Shown here: positions 15,608 through 24,305 of the stretch, one piece after another
Layout: every line of letters starts with the position of its first letter
How positions within the stretch are numbered: position 1 is the stretch's first letter
From: QHXW01 sp035280425
GTDB lineage: Bacteria; Acidobacteriota; Terriglobia; Bryobacterales; Bryobacteraceae
Length of the DNA stretch: 64,000 bases
Direction of reading: 5' to 3'
NCBI GenBank assembly: GCA_035280425.1
Contig: DATEFW010000018.1
Location: 186,001-250,000, forward strand
Notes under the pieces: model-generated
Seen by the model: the letters and a program-made list of their open reading frames with translations, nothing else
Told to the model about the DNA's origin: nothing
Databases searched by the model: none
Program-made: the position numbers and the translations under genes

Positions 15608-17008
15608 CTAAATCGGAAGCAGAACGTTGACGGTCGTGCCCTTGCCGGGTGTACTGGTAATCTGAATCTCGCCGCCGTGTTCGAAGACGATCTGGCGAGA
15701 GCTGAACAGGCTCCAGTTGCCCGTGGAGACGCGGCCGGACGTCACGCGAAAGCCGGGATCGAAGATGGTTTCGAGCTCGGTTTCCTCCATACCGCGGCCG
15801 TTGTCCTCAATCTTCACGGAAACCATGGAATCGGTCTTCTCGGTTGAGACCCGCACGCGTCCCTCGCCGGCGATGGCGTTGACGGCGTTGGTGAGCAGGC
15901 TCGAGAACACGGTGGTGAGCTGCTGGGCGCGGCAGGTCAGGCGAGGGACGGGGCGGAGGTTGAATTCCAGCTTGACGTTCTGTTTTTCACTCATCAGCGG
16001 CGACAGCAGAATGCCGACGTTGGTGAGCATTTCGTTCAGGTCGGCCGGCTGGCGCTCGGTGTGATCGAGATCGATGAAGCGCTGGAGACGGGCGATGACG
16101 TTCTTGAGGCGTTCCATCGAGTTGTTCACGGAGCGCCGCAACTCGGCCTGCATAGTTAATAGGCGGTCCTGAGATTCGGGCGGTGCGGTGGCCTGTTTGG
16201 CGGCGACCACCAGCATCGTATCGATGGAACTTTTGAGCGCGCCGAGCGGCGTATTGAGCTCATGGGTGAGAGCCGCCGCCAGGCGGCCCACCGAGATTGC
16301 GTTTTCGGAAAGGAGAGCGCGCACGGGGGCGGCGGCCAAGTATTCCGTGAGGCGCAGGCTTTCCTGTTGCGTGCGGTAAGCGCTGGCGCGTTGCGTGTAG
16401 AGAGCCGCAGCGAGACCAGTGCTGAGCATCGTCAACAGCACCAGGAAAATCAGGTGCGAGGTATCCCAGGCGGCCGAATCAATGAGATTCCAATGGGATC
16501 CGGCAATAAAGGTGGCGAAATAGAAAATCCAGATGGAGACGCCCAGCGCAAACGTATCCAGCGGGCGCAGCGGCGCGGCGGTGATGGCGACCAGGACGAC
16601 GGTGGTGATGTGCGCGGCGATGTATTCGTCGGAGATATGCGGCGTGAGCAGCAGAGAAGTGGCGATCAGGGCAGCCGAAGAAAGCCAGCAGGAGCCGCAC
16701 AGCAGCCACGCGGGATGATTTCGGCCCGGGCGCGTGTACGCGGCCGCCACAGTGGCGAGCCCGACCAGAACCACCGCGCCGGCTTCCCAGAGCCGTCCCA
16801 GGATAATGGCTCGCTCCGGGTGGGCCGCTGCAGCCAGATCGGTGACGAACTGGGCGAGAAAATTAAAGACGGCCACGGCGATTTCAGTCGCGCCGATGAC
16901 ACGAAGGCCCAGGTGAGTGAGCCGGCGCATCTCGTCATGGAAGCGGTCGTCTTCGGCGGCGATGGCCGGGAACAGGAAGCCGCGGATGCGGCTAAAATCC
17001 ATCACCAT
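15608..17008 (-). CDS. Membrane-bound sensor histidine kinase with divergent G2 box
   Basis: 466 residues. Six hydrophobic helices (about 40-215) form the sensor, with no large periplasmic domain. The HisKA H-box is ALTHELNTPLGALKSS (about 248-263). The HATPase region shows the N-box (SSLLTNAVNAIAGEG), the G1 box DNGRGMEE and an F-box-like IFDPGFRV. The G2 box, normally GTGLGL, reads STGNWSLFSSRQIV, so the ATP lid is atypical though the flanks are well kept. Either of two Met codons near 17008 may start it. It is divergent from the translocase operon by about 70 bases; the receiver at 21154 is the nearest partner candidate on that side. Confidence 0.87.
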   Translation of the reverse strand: MVMDFSRIRGFLFPAIAAEDDRFHDEMRRLTHLGLRVIGATEIAVAVFNFLAQFVTDLAAAAHPERAIILGRLWEAGAVVLVGLATVAAAYTRPGRNHPAWLLCGSCWLSSAALIATSLLLTPHISDEYIAAHITTVVLVAITAAPLRPLDTFALGVSIWIFYFATFIAGSHWNLIDSAAWDTSHLIFLVLLTMLSTGLAAALYTQRASAYRTQQESLRLTEYLAAAPVRALLSENAISVGRLAAALTHELNTPLGALKSSIDTMLVVAAKQATAPPESQDRLLTMQAELRRSVNNSMERLKNVIARLQRFIDLDHTERQPADLNEMLTNVGILLSPLMSEKQNVKLEFNLRPVPRLTCRAQQLTTVFSSLLTNAVNAIAGEGRVRVSTEKTDSMVSVKIEDNGRGMEETELETIFDPGFRVTSGRVSTGNWSLFSSRQIVFEHGGEIQITSTPGKGTTVNVLLPI

Positions 17009-17079
17009 ACTGTAACGCGGCGCACAGAAATTGGGTAGAAAACGGCTGTGGTAAGCTACCTAAACCACGGCGAGCGGGG

Positions 17080-19836
17080 ATGATGCGGCGCATTCGGGCT
17101 CTTTGGCGAAGTTTTTTTGATGTCAGGCCGGGGGAGTACCTGCGCACCTGCTTTGTCGGACTTTACCTGCTGTTTATTCTCTTTGCGTACTACATCCTGA
17201 AGCCGGTTTCCCGCGCGTTGTTTCTGAACAGCTTCGACATCGACAAGCTGCCGTACCTGATGATTCTGATCGCATTCGTGGGCGGATTTCTGGCGTATTT
17301 GTATACGCGGCTCGCGGTGAAATCGTCGCTGCCGGCGGCGGTGGGGTGGTCGACCGCGCTCTCGGTGGGCAGCATGATTGTGATCGCTTGGCTGCTGGGC
17401 ATGAGCGGCGGCTGGGTGCTTTATGTGTTCAACATCTGGGTCGGGCTGTTCAGCGTGATGATGGTGGCGCAGGGGTGGCTGATCGCGGCCAACGTATTTA
17501 CGCCGCGCGAAGCGAAGCGGCTTTACGGGTTGCTGGGGATGAGCGCGGTGCTGGGGGCAGCGTTCGGCGGCAAGTTCACGGCGGACATGGTGCGGGCCAT
17601 CGGCGCGCGGAAGCTGGTGCTGGCCAGCGCTCTGATGGTGGTGATCGCTTATCTCTGTTTTCGCGCATTGCTGATGCAGAAGGGAGTATCGCTTGCGACC
17701 GCGCGCGGAGCGGAAAGCGAGGAAGCGCAATTCCATTTCGGCGACATTCTGACGGCCATTCGGCACCACCGGCATTTGCAGGTGATCGTGGCGATCATCA
17801 CGGTAACGTTCATCGTGGATGTGACCATCGATTTCCAGTTCAACGCCATGGCCAAACTGGCGTATCACGACAAGAACCAGCTCACGGCATTTCTCGGCAA
17901 CTTTTACGGCGTGTATTTGAATCTGATCAATTTCGTGCTGCAGTTCTTTCTGACCGCGGCGGTAGTGCGGTGGTTCGGCGTAGGGGGGACGTTGCAGATT
18001 ATGCCGGTGACGCTGAGCGCGACGGCGCTGGGCACGTTTTTCTTGCCGGGCGTGGGATCGAGCTCGGCCTTGCGGCTGACGGAGGCCGCCACGCGCTACA
18101 CCTTGAACCGCACGGGAATGGAGCTGTTGTACGTTCCGCTGCCGGCCGATCTGAAAAACCGCACCAAGGCGTTCGTGGATATTTTTGTAGATCGACTGGG
18201 CCGCGGGCTGGGCGGGCTGATTCTGATACTCTGCACGAGCGTGCTGGCGATAACACCCAAGCAGATTCCGCTGGTGACGGTGGGCTTCTCGCTTGTGTGG
18301 ATCGTGCTGGCGGCGCGGGCCAGCCGGGAATATGTGGCGACCGTCAGGAACCGGCTGTCTTCGCGGCGGCTGGATATCGAAGAGGTGCGGCTGAGTGTCA
18401 GCGATCCGGCAACGGTTGCGCTGCTCGAGCAGACGGCCTGCTGCGACAATCCGCGCCAGGCGATCTATGCGCTCGGCCTGCTGGCTGAAGTGCCGGGTTA
18501 CGAGATCGGGCCGATGCTGGAAAAGGCCGCCTGCGGCGTTTTGCCGGACGTGCGCGCCAAGGCATACGAGCTGGCGCGGGCCCAGGATTTTCCCGGAATC
18601 CTGAATCGGGCTCTCGAAGAAATCAAGGCGGCAGGCGCGGATAATGCCGGTCAGGCGGTGCGTGCGGCTGCGGCTTATACGATCGCCGTGAGCGCCGATC
18701 CGCCGGAAATGTTGCGGCGATGTCTTGGATCGGCCGATGCTCGCGTCGCGGAAGGCGCTATGGATGCCGTGGCGGCGCAACCGGCAATGGCTTCCGATGT
18801 TGTGACGCGCGAGTGGATTACGGCCGCCGCCGGGAATTCCGATCCGCGCCGGCGGATACTTGCCGCGCGTGCCGTGGGAATCGCAGGCGATGAGGGAATT
18901 GATGCCCTGAACAAGCTGATGGATGACGCCAATGTTGCGGTGGTGATGGAAGCCTGCCGGGCTGCCGGGTCGGTACGAAACCGTAGCTATGTTTATAAGC
19001 TGGTGCGGCTGCTGAGCGACGTGCATCTGCGTGCGGCGGCCATTGACGCACTGGTCCAGTATGGCTCGTCAATTTGCGGCACGCTGGGCGATATTCTGGG
19101 CGACAAGGCTACGCCTCTCGCCATTCGCAAACAAATCCCGCGCGCGCTGCGGCTGATTGTGCATCAGCGCAGCGTGGACGTGCTGACCAGCGCTCTTTAC
19201 CAGCCGGATTTTGCGGTTCGCAGCGCAGCGCTGAAGGCGTTGAACCGGCTGCGTGAATCAGCGCCGCAACTGAACTATGCCGACGAGTTGGTTACGGTGC
19301 AGATTCACCAGGAAGCCCGGCAATATTTCGAGCTAAACGCGGCGCTCGCGCCTCTTCGCGATCAGCAGCGCCCCTGCACGGCGGCTTGCCTGCTGGCGCG
19401 AACCATCGAAGAAAGGCTGCGGCAAACGCTCGAGCGCTTGTTCCGGCTGCTGGGCCTGCGCTACCCGCCGCGCGAGATTTACTCCGCATATCTGGCGGTG
19501 CACCAGCGTCAGGGGGAGCAGTTCGGAGCGGCGATCGAATTTCTGGACAACGTGCTCGATCGCGATTTGAAGCGCGTGTTGCTGCCGCTGCTGGATGCAG
19601 GAGCGCATTCGCTCGAAGCAGGAAGACAGTTGTACGGTATTGAGCTGAAGACTCCGGAATCGGCCATGCGCGACCTCATTCGCACGGGCGATCCATGGCT
19701 GGCAGCGTGCGCCGTGGCCGCCGCGGGCGAGCTTAAGATGCACGAGCTCGCGCCGGAAATCCGCGAGGCGGCCCAGGGCACGGGAACGGATGTGGCGGAA
19801 GTGGCGCGCTCGGCTGCCGCCGCTTTCGCGGCTTGA
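17080..19836 (+). CDS. ATP/ADP-carrier-like (Npt/TLC) membrane protein with C-terminal HEAT repeats
   Basis: 918 residues. The first about 415 contain 11-12 membrane helices of MFS type, beginning with the TLC/Npt signature AYYILKPVSRALFLNSF (about 36-52), followed by FIVDVTIDFQFNAMA and RTGMELLYVPLPADLKNRTK. Residues about 440-800 form tandem helical repeats of HEAT type (for example AVRAAAAYTIAVSADPPEML, PRRRILAARAVGIAGDEGI, FAVRSAALKALNRL). The true nucleotide carriers exchange ATP and ADP; free-living bacterial members with HEAT tails are of unknown function and may be sensors. It is the first gene of an operon with a cNMP-binding protein, kinase, receiver and methyltransferase. Confidence 0.8.
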   Translation: MMRRIRALWRSFFDVRPGEYLRTCFVGLYLLFILFAYYILKPVSRALFLNSFDIDKLPYLMILIAFVGGFLAYLYTRLAVKSSLPAAVGWSTALSVGSMIVIAWLLGMSGGWVLYVFNIWVGLFSVMMVAQGWLIAANVFTPREAKRLYGLLGMSAVLGAAFGGKFTADMVRAIGARKLVLASALMVVIAYLCFRALLMQKGVSLATARGAESEEAQFHFGDILTAIRHHRHLQVIVAIITVTFIVDVTIDFQFNAMAKLAYHDKNQLTAFLGNFYGVYLNLINFVLQFFLTAAVVRWFGVGGTLQIMPVTLSATALGTFFLPGVGSSSALRLTEAATRYTLNRTGMELLYVPLPADLKNRTKAFVDIFVDRLGRGLGGLILILCTSVLAITPKQIPLVTVGFSLVWIVLAARASREYVATVRNRLSSRRLDIEEVRLSVSDPATVALLEQTACCDNPRQAIYALGLLAEVPGYEIGPMLEKAACGVLPDVRAKAYELARAQDFPGILNRALEEIKAAGADNAGQAVRAAAAYTIAVSADPPEMLRRCLGSADARVAEGAMDAVAAQPAMASDVVTREWITAAAGNSDPRRRILAARAVGIAGDEGIDALNKLMDDANVAVVMEACRAAGSVRNRSYVYKLVRLLSDVHLRAAAIDALVQYGSSICGTLGDILGDKATPLAIRKQIPRALRLIVHQRSVDVLTSALYQPDFAVRSAALKALNRLRESAPQLNYADELVTVQIHQEARQYFELNAALAPLRDQQRPCTAACLLARTIEERLRQTLERLFRLLGLRYPPREIYSAYLAVHQRQGEQFGAAIEFLDNVLDRDLKRVLLPLLDAGAHSLEAGRQLYGIELKTPESAMRDLIRTGDPWLAACAVAAAGELKMHELAPEIREAAQGTGTDVAEVARSAAAAFAA

Positions 19837-19848
19837 GGCGTAAACGAG

Positions 19849-20271
19849 ATGGCTGGACTGAACATTGTGGAGAAAGTGATTGCGCTCGAAGGAGTCGAGC
19901 TGCTGAAGAATCTGACCCCGGAGCAGCTTTCGCGAATTGCATCGATTGCCAAGGAGGTGAAGCATCCGCCCAACAAAGTCATTCTCGATCCTTCCATTCC
20001 CCTGGATGCGCTGCTGGTGGTGGTGGATGGCTCGGTCGAGCTGAGCCGCGATGGCGAAGTGCTGCATGTCGCCAAGCAGAACGACGTCTTGGGAGCCTGG
20101 GCGCTGTTCGATGACGATCCTATGCCGGTTACGGCGAAGACCGTTGAAGATACGCGCCTGCTGCGCATCGGCCGCGACGATTTTTACGACCTGCTTTCCG
20201 ATAACGTCGAGATCACGGCGTCGATTTTCTCTACGCTGGTGAAACGCTTCCGCAAGCTGGTTGGACAATGA
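19849..20271 (+). CDS. Cyclic-nucleotide-binding-domain protein
   Basis: 140 residues, a single CAP_ED-type beta-roll: LLKNLTPEQLSRIASIAKEV (start helix), PLDALLVVVDGSVELSRDGE, GAWALFDDDPMPVTAKTVED and a terminal helix with LRIGRDDFYDLLSDN. The phosphate-binding cassette, usually FGExAL..R.A, is altered to GAWALFDDDPMPVTA, lacking the canonical Arg, so it may not bind cAMP. There is no DNA-binding helix-turn-helix. The gene starts 12 bases after the translocase stop. In related systems this domain is fused to the carrier; here it is a separate subunit. Confidence 0.85.
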   Translation: MAGLNIVEKVIALEGVELLKNLTPEQLSRIASIAKEVKHPPNKVILDPSIPLDALLVVVDGSVELSRDGEVLHVAKQNDVLGAWALFDDDPMPVTAKTVEDTRLLRIGRDDFYDLLSDNVEITASIFSTLVKRFRKLVGQ

Positions 20272-20286
20272 TCGAATTGCGGCCGC

Positions 20287-21102
20287 ATGAGCCGGAAAGC
20301 TGACGTGAGCGAAGAGGAACTGCGCGCCGAGCTTGCGAACCTGAAGGCGCAACTCGCGGAAGAGCACAAGATGGCTTCCATCGGGCGCCTGGTGGCGAGC
20401 ATCGTCCACGAGATCAACAGCCCGATCGGCTCGATTTTGTCCAACAACCAGGTGTTCATGCGATCCCTGGAGAAGTTACACCAGCTTCTCTCCGATCCGC
20501 AGGGCGCGCCGCCCGAGAAGGCAAAAGCCATGGTGGAGACCTGTCTTTCCCTTGCGGCGGTGGACAAGATTGCGTGCGAGCGGATCGTAGATGTGGTTCG
20601 CGGCCTGAAAACTTTCGCGCGGGCCGATGAATCCGAGCTGCGCAAAGTGGATCTGAATGAGCAACTGGAGAACACGCTGAAACTGACGCATGGCGAATTT
20701 CGGCGGCGAATCACGGTCGAGAAGGATTTCGGCGAGCTCCCAAGCGTCGAATGCCATGCGAACATGTTGAATCAGGTGTTTCTCAACATTCTCGTGAACG
20801 CGGGGCAGGCGATCGAAGGCCACGGGAAAATCGGCGTGCGCACGCGGCGGGAAGGCGACTGCGTGCATGTGGCCATTTCGGATACCGGGCACGGCATTAA
20901 ACCCGAGGACCGCGCCAAGATTTTCGCCGGCGGGTTCACCACCAAGCCGGTAGGCGTCGGCACCGGATTGGGCCTGGCGCTGTCGAAAAAAATAGTGGAA
21001 GAGACCCATCGGGGATCGCTCGACTTCGAAAGCGAACCGGGGCAGGGCACGACTTTCCATATCCGGATTCCGATCGAGCAGACGGGGAAGGCTGTTGGTT
21101 AG
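20287..21102 (+). CDS. Soluble sensor histidine kinase
   Basis: 271 residues with no membrane segment. A short N-terminal coiled coil (EEELRAELANLKAQLAEEHK) leads into an H-box VASIVHEINSPIGSILS (about 38-54; His46 the likely phospho-acceptor). The catalytic domain has the N-box (NQVFLNILVNAGQAI), the G1 box DTGHGIKP, and intact F and G2 boxes (FTTKPVGVGTGLGLALSKK). The absence of its own sensor domain suggests that it receives its signal from partners, plausibly the carrier/HEAT and cNMP-binding proteins encoded just upstream (15-base gap). The receiver gene 51 bases downstream is the likely phosphotransfer target. Confidence 0.92.
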   Translation: MSRKADVSEEELRAELANLKAQLAEEHKMASIGRLVASIVHEINSPIGSILSNNQVFMRSLEKLHQLLSDPQGAPPEKAKAMVETCLSLAAVDKIACERIVDVVRGLKTFARADESELRKVDLNEQLENTLKLTHGEFRRRITVEKDFGELPSVECHANMLNQVFLNILVNAGQAIEGHGKIGVRTRREGDCVHVAISDTGHGIKPEDRAKIFAGGFTTKPVGVGTGLGLALSKKIVEETHRGSLDFESEPGQGTTFHIRIPIEQTGKAVG

Positions 21103-21153
21103 AATTTTTCAAGCGGCAGGCAGAAGCGCAATGAGCCGCCAAGGAGCGCCGTT

Positions 21154-21633
21154 TTGGGGATGAATCAGAAGCCATCTGTGCTGATTGTCGATGATGAAGA
21201 GATGGTGATCACCAGTGTGCGGGCTTATCTCGAGCTCGAGACCGAGTTCGAAATCCACGGCTTCACCGAGCCGGAGCAGGCGGTGAAATACATGGAGCAG
21301 CACGCGGTGGATATCGCGGTATCGGATTACCTCATGCCCAGAATGAGCGGCATTCAATTCCTGACGCAGGCCAAGCAGATGCAGCCGGAGGCCAGCCGCG
21401 TGCTTCTGACCGGCCATGCCGATAAACAGAGCGCCATTCAAGCCATCAATCAGGTGGGGCTCTATCAATACATCGAAAAACCTTGGGAAAACGCGCAATT
21501 GCTGCTGATCGTGCAGAGCGGGATCGAGCGCGCCCGCCTGCTGCGCGAACTGCGCGAAAAAGTTTCTGAGCTGGACACCGCGCACTCCAGTTTGAAGAAC
21601 GTGCAGAAGAGGTTGCTGCAGGCATTTCTGTAA
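21154..21633 (+). CDS. Response regulator with receiver and C-terminal coiled coil
   Basis: 159 residues. The receiver shows the acidic pocket VLIVDDEEMV, phospho-acceptor Asp in IAVSDYLMPRMSG, Thr in RVLLTGHAD and Lys in YIEKPWENAQL. The pattern is closest to receivers of RpfG-type regulators, but the output HD-GYP domain is missing; instead a helical tail (LREKVSELDTAHSSLKNVQK) ends the protein. TTG at 21154 is seven bases after AAGGAG and is preferred by spacing; ATG at 21160 is the alternative. The stop overlaps the methyltransferase start by one base. Confidence 0.9.
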   Translation: MGMNQKPSVLIVDDEEMVITSVRAYLELETEFEIHGFTEPEQAVKYMEQHAVDIAVSDYLMPRMSGIQFLTQAKQMQPEASRVLLTGHADKQSAIQAINQVGLYQYIEKPWENAQLLLIVQSGIERARLLRELREKVSELDTAHSSLKNVQKRLLQAFL

Positions 21634-22409
21634 TGGATGAAGTCCGGTCCGTTCTCGCCCGCGAAATTGAATATCACGAGCGGCTGTATTCCGGTTTTGC
21701 CCAGCAGCATTTCGCCCGTCCCGCGGTCCGTGCGCTGCGCGCGCACATTGTGGCGCGGATTCTCGGTGTAACGCGGCTTTCGCCATCCGCGCGTGTTCTC
21801 AGTCTCGGATGCGGCATTGGGGATACGGAATTGCTGCTGGCGCCGCACGTGAGTGAGGTGATCGGCCTCGATCTTGCACCCTCCGCTATCCGGCAGGCGC
21901 GTGAAGATGCAGCCCGCGCCGGATGCGGCAACTTGCGCTACATCGAGGGCAGTGTCGAATCGGCTGGGTTTGCCGCCGGATCGTTCGATCTGATCATCGC
22001 CATCTTTTTCCTGCATCATGTGCCGGACGCGCTGCTGGCGGTTTTGCCGGCCCAAGTTTGGGAATTGCTGGCGCCGGGCGGATGGTTTTACTCGCTCGAT
22101 CCCAGCCGTTATCGCCTTTCGGGAGCGGTTGGATCGCTCTTGATTCCGCGGCTGATGCGCAAGTATCAGTCTCCCGACGAGCGGGAACTGGACCCGAAGG
22201 CGGCTGGCCGGTTGTTCGCGCAAGCCGGGTTTGAAACTATGGCCGATCTTTACGATTTTGTCTCTACGCCGCTCGCGGGACTGTTTCCAGGCTGGTCGGC
22301 CGGTTATCGCGCTGCGCGCCGGCTGGATGATTTGCTTGTGCGAGTTCCGCTCGTCAACCGGCTGGGTAGTAATTTCGAGATCAGGGCGCGCAAACCTCGG
22401 CGACCGTGA
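21633..22409 (+). CDS. Class I SAM-dependent methyltransferase
   Basis: 258 residues of the Methyltransf_11/25 type. Motif I is VLSLGCGIGDTELLLAPHV (about 51-69), followed by the acidic end of strand 2 (VIGLDLAPSAIRQAR), a middle motif (RYIEGSVESAGFAAGSFDLI) and the post-motif IAIFFLHHVPD. The substrate is unknown; a small molecule or lipid is likely given the Gly/Leu-rich C-terminal part. It is the last gene of the translocase operon, overlapping the receiver by one base. Its 3' end overlaps the convergent pncA by 29 bases. Confidence 0.88.
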   Translation: MDEVRSVLAREIEYHERLYSGFAQQHFARPAVRALRAHIVARILGVTRLSPSARVLSLGCGIGDTELLLAPHVSEVIGLDLAPSAIRQAREDAARAGCGNLRYIEGSVESAGFAAGSFDLIIAIFFLHHVPDALLAVLPAQVWELLAPGGWFYSLDPSRYRLSGAVGSLLIPRLMRKYQSPDERELDPKAAGRLFAQAGFETMADLYDFVSTPLAGLFPGWSAGYRAARRLDDLLVRVPLVNRLGSNFEIRARKPRRP

Positions 22410-22965
22410 CGAGCCTGCCGCCGCGTTCCGTAAATTCCTTCAAAGTCCTCTGGGAATCTTCCGCGCGCAGCGTCTCGATGGCATCGGTTACGAGGCTTAC
22501 GGGCTTGCCGGTTGCCAGCAGCGCGAGCGCTGCAAATCGCACGCAGTATTCTGTGACCACGCCATAGACCACGTACCCGTCCCCATTGAAACGCTGGACG
22601 AGGGGCGCGAAGTTCGGGCTGGCTGTGATATCGAGCCGATTTTTTTCGAATAGGATCTGCTGCGCGCCGTCCAACGGATAATTGCCGGCGGCGACGCCGA
22701 TGACGGCGCGCTTTTCGAGCAGTGTTCCGGCCGGCTTGAGCTGGCCGACCGTGCCGGCCACGCAGTGCGGTGGCCAGTCGCGAAATTCCGGATCGTTCTC
22801 CGTATGGCAACACGTGCTCGAAACCAGTGGAATCGCGTGTTCTGCGGCGTAATGATTCAGGCGCGAGAGGGCGGGCAACAGACGCTCGGCTCCCGGCACA
22901 TAAAGGCTCCCGGCGGGCAACAGAAAATCGATTTGCGTGTCGATATCGAAAAAAACGGCGCTCAT
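22381..22965 (-). CDS. pncA: Nicotinamidase (isochorismatase fold)
   Basis: 194 residues. The catalytic triad of the family can be seen: Asp in FFDIDTQIDFLLPAG, Lys in LLEKRAVIG and the nucleophile Cys in VYGVVTEYCVRFAALAL. CCHTENDPEFRDWPPHCVAGT gives the His/Asp metal region. It deamidates nicotinamide to nicotinate in the cytoplasm. Its start overlaps the end of pncB by four bases, so the two steps of the Preiss-Handler entry to NAD are translationally coupled. It is the last gene of a six-gene minus-strand operon. Confidence 0.9.
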   Translation of the reverse strand: MSAVFFDIDTQIDFLLPAGSLYVPGAERLLPALSRLNHYAAEHAIPLVSSTCCHTENDPEFRDWPPHCVAGTVGQLKPAGTLLEKRAVIGVAAGNYPLDGAQQILFEKNRLDITASPNFAPLVQRFNGDGYVVYGVVTEYCVRFAALALLATGKPVSLVTDAIETLRAEDSQRTLKEFTERGGRLVTVAEVCAP

Positions 22966-24305
22966 GCCAGGTTGCGGCGTGTTCGCTCAATCAGCGCCGC
23001 GAGATCCTTGCTGTACTCGACCGGATATGGATCTGAGACCTCAAGACTCCGCAGCGCCGGTGAGAGTTTTTTCACACACTCGCGTGTCCGGGCCTGCGCG
23101 GTCTTCACATCCGGAAGATCTTCCACCACGGTTCCGTTAAGGATTACGGGCTGTAAGAGAGCTTCCGATCCCGAGCAGCACTCGCCTGCGCGCCCCAGGA
23201 TATCGCGGTCAGGCCGACGGAAAAGTTGCTTGGCGCCCGGCAGCGTGGCTTTATCCTCGCTGAATTTCGCGGTGAATCGCTTGATGCCGGAGATGTCGAG
23301 CTCGACCAGCTTGTAAACCGTCCCCATCGAGGGCGCATCCGCCGAGGTTGCCAGTTCCGTGCCGACACCGAATGCATCCACAGGCGCACCGGCGTTCACG
23401 ATCTCGCGAATCTTGTACTCGTCGAGGTCTCCGGTAGCCATGATCTTCGACTCATCGAGGCCGGCACCGTCGAGAATCGCACGGACTTGCCGCGAGAGCT
23501 CGACGATGTTGCCGCTGTCGAGCCTTACTCCCCACAGCGGCGGGCCCAGTTCGGCAGCGCGGCGCGCGCCGGCAATGGTGTCGTAGGTATCGATCAACTG
23601 AACAGTTTGCGTTCCCAGCAGCTTCTGCAATTGCCGGAATGATTCCTGCTCGCTGCAGAAGGAGAGCACCCAGGAATGTGCCGCCGTGCCAAAAACCGGG
23701 ATGCCGAAACGCATACCGGCCAAGGTATTGCTGGTGCCGGCACAGCCCCCGATATACGCCGCGCGCGCGCCCAGCACTCCAGCTTCGGGCGTATGGGCGC
23801 GGCGCGTTCCGAACTCCACCACATCCCGGCCATGGCTCATCTCGACCATGCGCGCCGCCTTGGTGGCAATGAGCGACTGGAACGTGATCGACGAGAGCAG
23901 ATACGTTTCCGGGATTTGCGCCTCGATGAGCGGTGCGCGCAGCGTCATCATCGGCTCACCGGCGAACAGAGGCGTTCCTTCAGGAACGGCGAAAAGGTCT
24001 CCCGTAAAACGAAAGTCGCGGAGGTATTCGAAAAACGCCGCTGAAACCCCGGCGAACTGCGCGAGACCGCGCAGATACTCAATTTCTTCAGCACCGAAGC
24101 GCAGGCCAAGCAGGTACGCGACGCATCGCTCGAGTCCGGCGGCGATAATAAAGTTTCGATGACTCGGCAGTCTGCGGATCGACAGCTCGAACGTCGCTTT
24201 TTGCGATGACTTGCCGGCTTCGAAGTAGCCGGCCGCCATGGTGAGTTCGTATAGGTCGGTGAGGAGTCCGTTCACGTTAGTGGCGCAGGAACGCGCTGCG
24301 GCCAC
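22962..24305 (-). CDS. pncB: Nicotinate phosphoribosyltransferase
   Basis: 447 residues, near the usual length for bacterial NAPRTase. Conserved segments: LLTDLYELTMAAGYFEAG at the start, EFGTRRAHTPEAGVLGARAA, the GTAAHSWVLSF block with the His that is phosphorylated in the ATP-assisted reaction, LIDTYDTIAGARRAAELG and LDSGNIVELSR. It converts nicotinate and PRPP to nicotinate mononucleotide. The gene starts immediately after the DUF4340 gene ends (no gap) and overlaps pncA by four bases, placing NAD salvage in the same transcript as a Gld-like ABC system. Confidence 0.95.
   Translation of the reverse strand: MAAARSCATNVNGLLTDLYELTMAAGYFEAGKSSQKATFELSIRRLPSHRNFIIAAGLERCVAYLLGLRFGAEEIEYLRGLAQFAGVSAAFFEYLRDFRFTGDLFAVPEGTPLFAGEPMMTLRAPLIEAQIPETYLLSSITFQSLIATKAARMVEMSHGRDVVEFGTRRAHTPEAGVLGARAAYIGGCAGTSNTLAGMRFGIPVFGTAAHSWVLSFCSEQESFRQLQKLLGTQTVQLIDTYDTIAGARRAAELGPPLWGVRLDSGNIVELSRQVRAILDGAGLDESKIMATGDLDEYKIREIVNAGAPVDAFGVGTELATSADAPSMGTVYKLVELDISGIKRFTAKFSEDKATLPGAKQLFRRPDRDILGRAGECCSGSEALLQPVILNGTVVEDLPDVKTAQARTRECVKKLSPALRSLEVSDPYPVEYSKDLAALIERTRRNLA

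Noticed and set aside
17056..19026. 656-codon minus-strand open frame rich in His, Arg and Gln
   Set aside because: It is an antisense shadow of the translocase gene; composition is typical of reversed high-GC coding DNA and there is no domain or ribosome binding site.
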